Below are positions 44,912-53,505 of a stretch of 64,000 nucleotides of DNA, in pieces. Source of the stretch: Arhodomonas sp052060015 (GTDB taxonomy: Bacteria > Pseudomonadota > Gammaproteobacteria > Nitrococcales > Nitrococcaceae); assembly GCF_052060015.1 (NCBI RefSeq), contig NZ_JBPODZ010000009.1, positions 54,834-118,833 of the forward strand, in the 5' to 3' direction. Made by a program: the position numbers and the translations under genes. Numbering within the stretch: position 1 is the stretch's first letter; every line of letters begins with the position of its first letter. The notes beneath the pieces were generated by a model. The model was given only the letters and a program-made list of their open reading frames with translations, was not told the origin of the DNA and did no database searches.

Positions 44912-46297
44912 CTATTGACGCGGCAGCCGCACCAGGATTCCCAACCCGCCGAGCGGCGAGGCATAGGCCTCGATGCTGCCGCCGTGAGCCTCGACGATGC
45001 TGCGACAGATCGCCAGCCCCAGGCCGGCGCCCCCACTGGCGCGGCTGCGTGAGCCTTCCACCCGGTAGAGCCGCTCGAAGATCCGCCCAAGGGCGGCCTC
45101 GGGGACCGCTGGTGCGGAGTCCTCCAGGCGCACCGTCACCCGCTCCGCCCCGAACTCCAGGCGCAACCGGGCCTCGCCGCCGACGTCGGTATAGCGCAGG
45201 CTGTTCTGTAACAGGTTGCCCCAGAGCTGCTCCAGTCGGCGCCGATCACCACGCACCGTCACCGCTTCGGCGGGCAGATCCAGCCCCAACGCCAGGCCCG
45301 CCTGCTCGAAGCGCGGCCGCCACTGCTCCACCAGGGCGGAGAGCAGCCCGGTCAGCTCCACCGCCTCCATTCGGTAGCTAAGCGCCCCGGCATCGGCCAG
45401 GGAGAGCTCGTAGAGGTCGTCAATGAGCCGGCCCAGGGTGGCCACGCTCTCCTGCAGGCCCGCCACCGCCTCGGGGGTGAGCGGCCGGACCCCGTCCTCC
45501 ATGGCCTCCAGCTCGGCGCGCAGCACGGACACCGGCGTGCGCAACTCGTGGGAGAGGTCGGACATCACCTCCCGGCGCAGGCGCTCGTTGCGCTCCAGCG
45601 TCTCCGCGAGGCGGTTGAAGTCCCGCGCCAGCTGGCCGAGCTCGTCGCGGCGGTCCTCGCGCACCCGGGTCGCGTAATCGCCGGCGGCCAACGCCCTGGT
45701 GGCCGTCGCCAGTCGCCGCACCGGTGCCAGAAAGCCCCGTGCCAGCAGCAGGCCGAGCAACGCGGCCAACGCCGCACTGATCCCCGCAATGGCCCAGGCC
45801 GTCTCCAGCTGCTGGTGCTGGAAGCGCAGGGCGATGCCTTCGGTCACCTCGCTACTGGGGCGGTAGACGAGCCAGCCGAGCGTCCGGTCATCCTCCTCGA
45901 TGCGGATGCGCACGGCACTCTCCGGATCCAGACCGGGCCCCGCCACCCGGTCCCCATCCGCATCCAGCAGCGTTGGGCCCGCCCCTGGAGGGGGCACGGC
46001 GCGCCCCCCGTCGCGGCCCTCGTGTTCCTCATCATCGCGCTCCCGCCACAAGCCGTGGCGCACCGTTCGTCGCCAGCGTCCCTCCTCTCGGAGCCCCGCC
46101 CAGCCCTGGTGATCGTCGTAGTAGTCCTCCAAGGCCTCGGCGAGCTCCTCCATGCGCTCGCCCTCGCGCTCGCGCACGTACTCCAGGAAGTCGCTGCGGA
46201 AGGTCCATTGGACCGCCCCCGCCATCAGCACCACCACCAGGAGGGCGATGCCGAGGAAGGCGACGAAGAGCTTGGCAGTAATACCCGGGCGTCCCAT
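44912..46297 (-). CDS. Membrane sensor histidine kinase (BaeS-like)
   Basis: A 461-residue kinase: helix at about 9–29, a ~130-residue periplasmic domain rich in acidic residues and His (EDYYDDHQGW; ERDDEEHEGRDGG), a second helix at 168–188, HAMP, and H250 in SDLSHELRTPVS. Catalytic motifs are LLQNSLRYTD (N) and GAGLGLAICRSIV (G2). The acidic/His-rich sensor is compatible with metal-ion sensing. It is divergent from the cytochrome b561 gene and forms an operon with the regulator downstream. Confidence 0.92.
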   Translation of the reverse strand: MGRPGITAKLFVAFLGIALLVVVLMAGAVQWTFRSDFLEYVREREGERMEELAEALEDYYDDHQGWAGLREEGRWRRTVRHGLWRERDDEEHEGRDGGRAVPPPGAGPTLLDADGDRVAGPGLDPESAVRIRIEEDDRTLGWLVYRPSSEVTEGIALRFQHQQLETAWAIAGISAALAALLGLLLARGFLAPVRRLATATRALAAGDYATRVREDRRDELGQLARDFNRLAETLERNERLRREVMSDLSHELRTPVSVLRAELEAMEDGVRPLTPEAVAGLQESVATLGRLIDDLYELSLADAGALSYRMEAVELTGLLSALVEQWRPRFEQAGLALGLDLPAEAVTVRGDRRRLEQLWGNLLQNSLRYTDVGGEARLRLEFGAERVTVRLEDSAPAVPEAALGRIFERLYRVEGSRSRASGGAGLGLAICRSIVEAHGGSIEAYASPLGGLGILVRLPRQ

Positions 46298-46424
46298 GGG
46301 GCCTTCCTACCGGCCGGCGCCGGGCCTGGCAAGGGTCATCACCGCAACTACTCCGTTTCTTCGAAATTCCCTCACCTTTGCCGTCGAATCTGGCGGGGAA
46401 TCCCGACCCGACATGGAGGCAACG

Positions 46425-46976
46425 ATGCAACTAATGGACTCGCAAGCGGACTACGGCAGCCTGACGCGGACCCTGCACTGGCTCACCGCCGCGCTGATCG
46501 CGGCGATGCTGCTGCTCGGTTGGTTCATGGAGGAGCTCCCGGAATCCATGGAGGAGACGGCGGTGGGCCTGCACATCAGCCTGGGCGTGTCCGTCCTCGC
46601 CCTCGGTGTGCTGCGCCTCGCCTGGCGGCTGGCTAATCGGCGCACGCCGGCCCATGACACCGGGCTGCTCGGGGCGGTGGCGGTCGCCGTGCAGTGGGCG
46701 CTGGTCACCGCCCTCATCGTCCTGCCCCTGAGCGGCTGGTTGCTGGTCTCCAGCGGCGGACACAGCGTCGAGTTCTTCGGGCTGTTCACGCTGCCGCCGC
46801 TCACCGGCGCCAGCGAATCGCTCCACGAGCTCGGTGAGGAGGCCCATGAGCTGCTCGCCTGGGTCCTGGTGGGGCTGTTGGTGGTCCATATCGTCGGGGC
46901 ACTGAAGCATCACCTGCTCGATGGCGACGACACCCTGCGGCGAATGCTCCGCGCCACCGCCCGGCCATCTCAGTAG
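46425..46976 (+). CDS. Cytochrome b561 family protein
   Basis: A 183-residue membrane cytochrome with four helices. Haem-ligand candidates are H18 in TRTLHWLTA, His in GLHISLGVSVL, and His in VVHIVGALKHH. This matches the bacterial b561 family, which oxidises quinol or passes electrons to periplasmic acceptors. ATG 46425 is chosen since GGAGG lies 6–10 bp upstream; the ATG at 46413 overlaps that site. It is divergent from the BaeS-like kinase gene. Confidence 0.88.
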   Translation: MQLMDSQADYGSLTRTLHWLTAALIAAMLLLGWFMEELPESMEETAVGLHISLGVSVLALGVLRLAWRLANRRTPAHDTGLLGAVAVAVQWALVTALIVLPLSGWLLVSSGGHSVEFFGLFTLPPLTGASESLHELGEEAHELLAWVLVGLLVVHIVGALKHHLLDGDDTLRRMLRATARPSQ

Positions 46977-46999
46977 ACCCGTCGGCCACCGGTGTGACG

Positions 47000-47041
47000 T
47001 TGATCCGCATCACCCGCGTCGGTGGCCCCTTCTGTGATAAT
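47000..47041 (+). promoter_or_regulatory. FNR/Anr-type class II promoter
   Basis: TTGATCCGCATCAC (47000–47013) matches the FNR/Anr consensus TTGAT-N4-ATCAA at 9 of 10 positions. GATAAT (47036–47041) is a good -10; the expected start near 47048 puts the box centre at -41.5, the classical activating position. The box lies inside an 8-bp inverted repeat GGCCACCG/CGGTGGCC (46984–47027), which may also end cytochrome b561 transcription. Confidence 0.65.
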
Positions 47042-47085
47042 CCCCCGGCATACCCAGTCACCGCTGCGGCACGGAGAAGCCGGCT

Positions 47086-48394
47086 ATGCGCCCCATCAAG
47101 ATCGCCCTGTGGAGCTTCCTCGTCGGGTTGACCCTGCTGTGGCTGCTCGCCGACACCCTGCTACCGGATCCGCTCACCTACTTCTCTTTCCGGCACGTGT
47201 TCGTGCAGTACAGCGGTGTCCTCGCCATGGGCGTCATGAGCCTGGCGATGGTGCTGGCCCTTCGGCCGGCATGGGCCGAACGCCCGCTCAACGGGCTCGA
47301 TAAGATGTATCGCCTGCACCGCTGGCTTGGCATCACCGCGCTGGTGGTGGGCATTGGTCACCAAGTGGATAGTCGGCTGGGGCTGGCTCAGCCGCCCGGG
47401 TCGAGGCGGCGGGGGTGGCGACGGTGCGCAGGAGTCGTTACGCCACGCGCTGCGCGGCCTGGCGGAAACGGTGGGCGAGTGGACCTTCTACGCGGTGGTC
47501 GTGCTCATCGCGATCGCGCTGTTGCGCCGCATCCCCTACGGCTTCTTCCGTTGGAGCCATCGTCTGCTCGCTCTCGGCTACCTGGCGCTGGTGTTCCATA
47601 CCCTCGTCCTGACCGAGCCGGAGTACTGGGGCCAGCCCATCGGCTGGGTGCTGGCGGTGTTGCTCACCGCGGGCACCGTCGCCGCGGTCATCTCGCTCGC
47701 CGGCCGCATCGGCCGCTCGCGGCAGGTCGGCGGCACCGTCCGCTCGGTGACCCACTTCGAGCCACTGCGGGTGGTGGCGGCCACCGTGGAGCTGGACCCC
47801 GACTGGCCCGGTCATCGCCCCGGCCAATTCGCCTTCGTAACCCGCGACCGCAACGAGGGGGCCCACCCCTACACCATCGCCTCACCGTGGGACCCGCAGA
47901 CCCGCCAGGTGGAGTTCGTGGTCAAGGCCCTGGGCGACTACACGGCACGGGTACAACGGGAGCTCTGCGCGGACACGCCGGTGACGGTGGAGGGGCCGTA
48001 CGGCTGCTTCGATTTCAACGACGACCGCCCTCGGCAGATCTGGATCGGCGCCGGGATCGGCATCACCCCGTTCATCGCGGGGATGAAGTACCTGGCCCGT
48101 CACCCGGGCGGGCCGCCCGTCGACCTGTTCCACCCGACTACGGACCACGATCCCGCCGCCATCCAGCGAGTCGCCGAGGACGCCCGCGCCGCGGGCGTGC
48201 GCCTGCACGTGAGCATCACCCCGCGGGATGGCCGGCTCACGCCGGGGGGCATCCGGCGGGCGGTGCCGGACTGGCGCGAGGCGAGCATCTGGTTCTGCGG
48301 ACCGACCGCCTTCGGGCAGGCATTGCGCCAGGATTTCATGGCTCATGGCCTGCCAACCGACGCCTTCCACCAGGAGCTCTTCCAGATGCGCTAA
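47086..48394 (+). pseudogene. Ferric-reductase-like transmembrane ferredoxin reductase, frameshifted
   Basis: Two frames together encode one ~435-residue protein. The first (47086 to about 47358) gives helices and DKMYRLHRWLGITALVVGIGH. The second, +1 shifted, picks up at TKWIVGWGWLSRP and runs to the stop at 48394 with further helices (YGFFRWSHRLLALGYLALVF), RPGQFAFVT, HPYTIASPW (flavin) and WIGAGIGITPFIAGM (nucleotide). In relatives, as I recall, about six residues separate GH from TKW; a net 20-nt loss would explain both gap and shift. Either a recent pseudogene or a sequence error. It probably joined FAD/NAD chemistry to membrane haem. Confidence 0.8.
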
Positions 48395-48412
48395 GCCGCC
48401 TGCAGCGCCGTC

Positions 48413-48437
48413 GGGACGGGCACGAGCGTCCCGTCCC
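48413..48437. terminator. Bidirectional terminator hairpin
   Basis: GGGACGGG (48413–48420) pairs with CCCGTCCC (48430–48437) around a 9-nt loop, between the convergent ferric-reductase-like gene and the deacetylase-like gene. No T-tract on either side, so moderate support only. Confidence 0.55.
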
Positions 48438-48467
48438 ATACTCCGGCGCGGCCGATGAGGGCCAGGG

Positions 48468-49478
48468 CTAGCGGCCCAGTAGTCCGGAGAAGAACTGGCG
48501 GGTGTTCTCGGCCAGGCTCTCCAGGTGATAGCCCCCTTCCTGGACCACCAGCACCGGCAGCTCGGTATCCCGCAGGATGCCGCCCATACGGGCGAACCCT
48601 TCCGAGGTCACCGCAACCTTGGCCTGAGGGTCATCCTTGTAGATGTCGAAGCCGAGGGTGCAGATGATCACATCCGGGGCGAACAGCCGGATGGCGTTCA
48701 TGGCGTCGTCCAGGCGCTCGAAAAAGGCCTCCTCCGGCGAGCCGTGGGGGATGGGCATGTTGATGGTGTAGCCGTAGCCCTCACCACCACCACGCTCGTC
48801 CTCGAATCCGCTGACCACCGGGTAGAAATTGGTGGGATCCCCATGGATGGAGATGCAGAGGACGTCATTGCGCTCCCAGAAGACCTCCTGGATGCCCTGG
48901 CCGTGGTGCACGTCCGGATCCAGGATCGCCACCCGGGGATAACGGGACTGCAGGACCTTAGCAGCGATGGCGGCGTTGTTGAGGTAGCAGAAGCCCCCGG
49001 CGGCGTCGATGCGGGCGTGATGCCCCGGCGGCCGGCTCAGGGCGTAGGCGTGGCGCTCGCCGTCAAGGACCGCCTGGGCCGCGGAGACCGCGCTCTGTGC
49101 GCCCCAGTAGGCGGCGGTCCAAGTGTGCTCGCCCACCGGGCAACTGCCGTCGGCGAGGTAGCGCGCCGCCTCGGCGAGGATGCCGCGCATGGGATTCGGC
49201 GAGCGCATGAACACGTTGGAGAGCACCTCCTCGCCCCAGTCCTTCGGCCAACGGCGGTGGCAAGACTCCAGGAAGCGCAGGTAACCGAGGTCGTGCACCG
49301 CATTGAGCGGGCGCAGGCCATGATCCTCCGGTGCCACCACGGGGATATCCAGGGCCTGCAGCCCCTCACGGATGCGTACGGTGCGCTCCGGCAGCTCCTG
49401 GGGGGCACGCATCTGCCCGCGGCTGAAATAGGTCCGTGGGTGGTGCTGGTCCTGGGCGGAATGGAAATACGCCTTCAT
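48468..49478 (-). CDS. Histone-deacetylase-family amidohydrolase (acetylpolyamine type)
   Basis: A 336-residue zinc amidohydrolase of the arginase/deacetylase fold. Catalytic His pair in RPPGHHA (153–154), metal ligands D187/D189 and H191 in LDPDVHHGQG, third ligand D278 in LGFDIYKDD, and transition-state Tyr Y317 in EGGYHLE. Bacterial members deacetylate small acetylated amines such as acetylpolyamines, or lysine side chains. It is divergent from the AEC transporter, and the Pat-type acetyltransferase lies two genes on; a functional link through acetylation is conceivable but unproven. Confidence 0.9.
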   Translation of the reverse strand: MKAYFHSAQDQHHPRTYFSRGQMRAPQELPERTVRIREGLQALDIPVVAPEDHGLRPLNAVHDLGYLRFLESCHRRWPKDWGEEVLSNVFMRSPNPMRGILAEAARYLADGSCPVGEHTWTAAYWGAQSAVSAAQAVLDGERHAYALSRPPGHHARIDAAGGFCYLNNAAIAAKVLQSRYPRVAILDPDVHHGQGIQEVFWERNDVLCISIHGDPTNFYPVVSGFEDERGGGEGYGYTINMPIPHGSPEEAFFERLDDAMNAIRLFAPDVIICTLGFDIYKDDPQAKVAVTSEGFARMGGILRDTELPVLVVQEGGYHLESLAENTRQFFSGLLGR

Positions 49479-49632
49479 CGTGTGTTCTCCGCTGACTTGC
49501 CTCGGTTGCGCTCACTGGCCTTACAATCCCCGGACCGGCGCCGTGCGGCGGGTCGGGCCCCGGGTCCGACAGCCCAGAGTACCAGCGAATGGCCGCCGTT
49601 GGGATCTCCCACCACAACCCCTGAAAGGCCCC

Positions 49633-50568
49633 ATGCTCAGCACCAGCCTCCAGGCGGTCGTCGCCGCCTTGGTCCCGATCTTCGCCCTCATTGCCCTGGG
49701 CCACGGACTCCGGCGCACCGGTTTCCCGGCCCGGGGCTTCTGGCCGGAGCTCGAGCGCCTGGTCTACTACCTTCTCTTCCCGGCACTACTGGTGGAGACC
49801 CTGGCCACCGCCAACGTGGACGCAGGCCGCGTCATGCCGGTGGCCGCCGCGGTGGTCACGACACTGGCCGGCATGTCCCTCGGCCTGCTCGCCCTGCGAC
49901 GGCTGTTGCCGCTGGACGGCCCCGGCTTCACCTCCGTGTTCCAGGGCGGCATCCGCTTTAATACCTATTTGGGCGTGGCCACCGCCCTCGCCCTGTACGG
50001 ACCGGCGGGTGCGGCGGTGGCGGCCTTGGTCATGGCGCTGCTGATCCCCCTGGTCAATGTCATCAGTGTCGCGGTGCTGCTTCGCTACGCCGACGGCCGT
50101 GGCTCGCTGACGGCCACACTCCGCGGCATTGCCCGCAATCCCCTGATCCTCGCCTGCGTGCTGGGGATCGCGCTCAACCGCACCGGCATCGGGTTGCCGG
50201 CGGGCTCGGATGCAGTGCTCGAGATCGTGGGCCGGGCGGCGCTGCCACTCGGGCTGATGACCGTCGGCGCCGGGCTGCAACCACGTACCGCGGTGGGTAA
50301 CACAATGGTGATTGCCATCACCACGGCGGCCAAGCTCGCGGTGATGCCGCTGCTCGCCTGGATGGCGGCCACGGCCTTCGGCCTAGGCGGGCTCGAGACC
50401 CGGGTGCTTATCCTCTTTGCCGCGCTCCCCACCGCCAGCTCCGCGTTCATACTCGCCCGACAGATGGGCGGTGACCACGCCCTGATGGCCACACTCCTGA
50501 CCGCGCAGACCCTGGTCTCGGTGGTCAGCCTGCCATTGATCGTGCTGCTTTCCGGACCACCGGGCTGA
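49633..50568 (+). CDS. AEC family (auxin efflux carrier-like) transporter
   Basis: A 311-residue permease with about ten helices and the AEC layout: FALIALGHGLRRTGF near the N-terminus, LLFPALLVETLA, a central loop, and LPTASSAFILARQMGGD near the end. Members export or import malonate, malate or similar organic acids; substrate unknown here. ATG 49633 lies after GAAAGG. The 154-bp gap to the deacetylase gene carries divergent promoters but no motif I can name. Confidence 0.87.
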   Translation: MLSTSLQAVVAALVPIFALIALGHGLRRTGFPARGFWPELERLVYYLLFPALLVETLATANVDAGRVMPVAAAVVTTLAGMSLGLLALRRLLPLDGPGFTSVFQGGIRFNTYLGVATALALYGPAGAAVAALVMALLIPLVNVISVAVLLRYADGRGSLTATLRGIARNPLILACVLGIALNRTGIGLPAGSDAVLEIVGRAALPLGLMTVGAGLQPRTAVGNTMVIAITTAAKLAVMPLLAWMAATAFGLGGLETRVLILFAALPTASSAFILARQMGGDHALMATLLTAQTLVSVVSLPLIVLLSGPPG

Positions 50569-50697
50569 TCGCGCCACCACTCGCACGCCAGTCCTCGGCG
50601 TACTATCATGCGGCAGTGCAGCATGGCGGTCACGGCCGCACACTGCTTGAATTTCCACGAACGATATCCGCCGGCGAAAGCTGCGAGGGAACAACCC

Positions 50698-53436
50698 ATG
50701 ACGGTCCGCAACCTAGAATACCTCTTCGAGCCCCGCTCAGTGGCCCTCATCGGGGCCAGCCGCAAGGAGGGCAGCGTCGGCAGCGTGGTGGCGCGTAACC
50801 TGTTCAAGTCGGGGTTCGAGGGGCCGGTGATGCCGGTCAACCCGAAGCACCGGGCGGTCCAGGGGGTGCTCGCCTATCCGGACGTGGCCAGCCTGCCGAT
50901 GACCCCCGACCTCGCAGTGATCGCCACGCCGCCCAAGACAATTCCGGGCATTATCGGCGAGCTTGGCGAGCGCGGGACCCGGGCGGCCATCGTGATCACC
51001 GCGGGCTTCGGCGAGGGGGACGACGAGGAAGGCCGCGAGCTGCGCCAGCAGATGCTCGACGCTGCCCGGCCCCATCTGCTGCGGGTGCTCGGACCCAACT
51101 GCCTAGGGCTCATCGTGCCTGGCTGCGGGCTCAACGCCAGCTTCGCGCACCTGGATCCGCCCGAGGGGAAGATCGCCTTCGTCACCCAGTCCGGTGCCAT
51201 CGTCACCGCGGTGCTCGACTGGGCCCACAACCACGGCATCGGCTTCTCCCACATGGTGTCACTGGGGGACATGGCCGACGTGGACTTCGGCGACACGCTG
51301 GATTACCTCGCCAACGACCCGGACACCGGCGCCATCCTCCTGTACGTGGAGGCCATTAGCCACGCGCGCAAGTTCATGTCGGCGGCGCGGGCGGCCTCAC
51401 GGATGAAACCGGTAATCGTGGTCAAGGCCGGCCGCCACGCCGAGGGCGCCAAGGCGGCCGCCTCCCACACCGGCGCCCTGGCGGGCTCGGATAAGGTCTA
51501 CGATGCCGCCTTCCGCCGCGCCGGCATGCTACGGGTGGACACCTTGGGCGAGCTGTTCGCCGCGGTGGAAACACTGGCACTCGCCCCCACCCCCAAGGGT
51601 GATCAGCTCGCCATCCTCACCAACGGCGGTGGCATGGGCGTACTCGCCACCGACGCCCTGATCGGTCGTGGCGGCCACCTCGCCGAGCTCTCGGAGGGGA
51701 CTCTGGAGCAGCTCAACGGCTTCCTGCCGACTACCTGGTCCCACGGCAATCCCGTGGACATCATCGGCGACGCACCCGGCGAGCGCTACGGCAAGGCCCT
51801 GGAGGTGCTGCTGTCGGCGGAGGAAGTGGACGCCGTGCTCACGCTGAACTGCCCCACCGCCGTGGCCGACCCCCAGGACGCCGCCGGGGCGGTAATCTCC
51901 ACACTCCGTCAGCAACCCAAGCGCGGCGGCAAGCCGGTGCTCACCAGCTGGGTGGGCGATCACCTGGCCGTGCCCGCGCGACGGCAGTTCGCCGCCGCCG
52001 GCGTACCCACCTACACCACGCCGGAGGCGGCGGTGCGCGCCTTCATGCACGTGGTGGAGTTCCACGAGAACCAGCGCGCCCTGCTGGAGACCCCGCCCTC
52101 CGTGCCGGAGGCATTCACCCCGGACACCGACCGAGCCCGGGCCCTCATCGATGGCGCCCGGCAGGAGGGCCGGGAGTGGCTGAGCGAGGCGGAGGCCAAG
52201 GAGCTGCTGGCCGCCTACGGCGTGGCGGTGGTGCCCACCCGGATCGCCGCCGACCCGGACGAGGCGGCCCGGGTGGCCGCGGAGATGGAGGGACCGTTCG
52301 CGGTGAAGATCCTCTCCCGCGACATCTCCCATAAGAGCGACGTGGGCGGCGTGGCCCTGGACGTCCGCGACCCCGAGGAGGTACGCGCCACCGCCGAGAG
52401 CATCCGCGATCGGGTCAGCCGCCACCACCCCGAGGCCCATCTCGAGGGCTTTACCGTCCAGCCCATGGTCCACCGACCCGACGCCTGGGAGCTCATCGTC
52501 GGCGTCAGCGAGGACGCCCAGTTCGGTCCGGTGATCCTCTTCGGCCAGGGGGGCACGGCGGTGGAGGTCATTCAGGACCAGGCCCTCGGCCTGCCGCCGC
52601 TGAACATGAAGCTCGCCGACGACATGATTCGGCGCACCCGTATCGACCGCCAGCTCCGCGGCTTCCGCGGCGTCGCCGCCGCCGATCGCGACGCCCTGGC
52701 CCTGACCCTGGTGCGCATCTCCCAGATCGTCGCCGATCTGGCCGACGTCGCCGAGCTCGACATCAACCCACTGCTGGCGGACCACCAGGGGGCCATCGCC
52801 CTCGACGCCCGGGTACGCATCGGGGAGACCCGCGGCAGCGGCACCGGCCGGCTCGCCATCCGGCCCTACCCCCGGGAACTGGAAGAGACGGTCACCCTGG
52901 ACGACGGCCGCGAGTTCTACCTCCGGCCCATCACCCCCGAGGACGAAATGCCCCTGCGGGATTCCTTCGCGCGCCTGAGTCCCGACGAGGTACGACTGCG
53001 GTTCTTCATGCCCATGAAGCGGCTGACCCATATGCAGGCGGCCCGCTTCACCCAGCTCGACTACGACCGCGACATGGCCCTGGTGCTCACCGAGCCCGGG
53101 GTCCCCGGGGAGACCCCCATCCATGGCGTGGTGCACATCAACGCGGACCCGGACAACACCCGCGCCGAGTACGCCATCATCATCCACCGGGAGCTCACCG
53201 GCCAGGGCCTCGGCCGGCTGTTGATGCAGCGGATCATCGACTATGCCCGCGACCGCGGCATCCGTGAGATCTTCGGCGACGTCTTGCGGGAGAACCAGGT
53301 GATGCTCAAGCTCTGCCGCGAGCTCGGCTTCCGCCGCAGCGCCCATGCCGACGAGCCGGACGTCGTCCGCGTCACCCTGGATCTGCAGCCCGACAGCGCT
53401 ACCGAAGAGACGACGGCGACGGACGGGAGCGGCTAG
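50698..53436 (+). CDS. Acyl-CoA synthetase (ADP-forming)/GNAT fusion, Pat-type protein acetyltransferase
   Basis: A 912-residue fusion. CoA-binding domain at 5–130 (PRSVALIGASRKEGSVG), succinyl-CoA-ligase-like domain to ~460, ATP-grasp ~490–710 (FAVKILSRDISHKSDVGGVAL), and a C-terminal GNAT domain from ~735 (HRELTGQGLGRLLMQRI). This is the order of Pat/YfiQ, which acetylates lysines of enzymes such as acetyl-CoA synthetase. H257 in SHTGALAGSD, the phosphorylated His of active ADP-forming acetyl-CoA synthetases, is retained here, whereas Salmonella Pat is reported to lack it. ATG 50698 has GAGGGAA upstream. Confidence 0.92.
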   Translation: MTVRNLEYLFEPRSVALIGASRKEGSVGSVVARNLFKSGFEGPVMPVNPKHRAVQGVLAYPDVASLPMTPDLAVIATPPKTIPGIIGELGERGTRAAIVITAGFGEGDDEEGRELRQQMLDAARPHLLRVLGPNCLGLIVPGCGLNASFAHLDPPEGKIAFVTQSGAIVTAVLDWAHNHGIGFSHMVSLGDMADVDFGDTLDYLANDPDTGAILLYVEAISHARKFMSAARAASRMKPVIVVKAGRHAEGAKAAASHTGALAGSDKVYDAAFRRAGMLRVDTLGELFAAVETLALAPTPKGDQLAILTNGGGMGVLATDALIGRGGHLAELSEGTLEQLNGFLPTTWSHGNPVDIIGDAPGERYGKALEVLLSAEEVDAVLTLNCPTAVADPQDAAGAVISTLRQQPKRGGKPVLTSWVGDHLAVPARRQFAAAGVPTYTTPEAAVRAFMHVVEFHENQRALLETPPSVPEAFTPDTDRARALIDGARQEGREWLSEAEAKELLAAYGVAVVPTRIAADPDEAARVAAEMEGPFAVKILSRDISHKSDVGGVALDVRDPEEVRATAESIRDRVSRHHPEAHLEGFTVQPMVHRPDAWELIVGVSEDAQFGPVILFGQGGTAVEVIQDQALGLPPLNMKLADDMIRRTRIDRQLRGFRGVAAADRDALALTLVRISQIVADLADVAELDINPLLADHQGAIALDARVRIGETRGSGTGRLAIRPYPRELEETVTLDDGREFYLRPITPEDEMPLRDSFARLSPDEVRLRFFMPMKRLTHMQAARFTQLDYDRDMALVLTEPGVPGETPIHGVVHINADPDNTRAEYAIIIHRELTGQGLGRLLMQRIIDYARDRGIREIFGDVLRENQVMLKLCRELGFRRSAHADEPDVVRVTLDLQPDSATEETTATDGSG

Positions 53437-53505
53437 GACCCCGGGGCAACATCGCCGCCGCGCCGGCGCCGGCCACCAGCAGCCGGCAAGGCGTCGTCGG
53501 ATGCT

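Noticed and set aside
47086..48471. Continuous 461-codon frame from the ferric-reductase-like start through to 48471
   Set aside because: After about codon 91 the translation becomes low-complexity Arg/Gly/Pro sequence; the conserved flavin and nucleotide motifs are in the other frame.
51529..53346. Open frame of ~600 codons antisense to the Pat-type gene, and similar long antisense frames over rhlB, ptrB and others
   Set aside because: GC-rich codon bias leaves antisense frames open; the translations are low-complexity and match no family, while the sense frames contain complete domain motifs.
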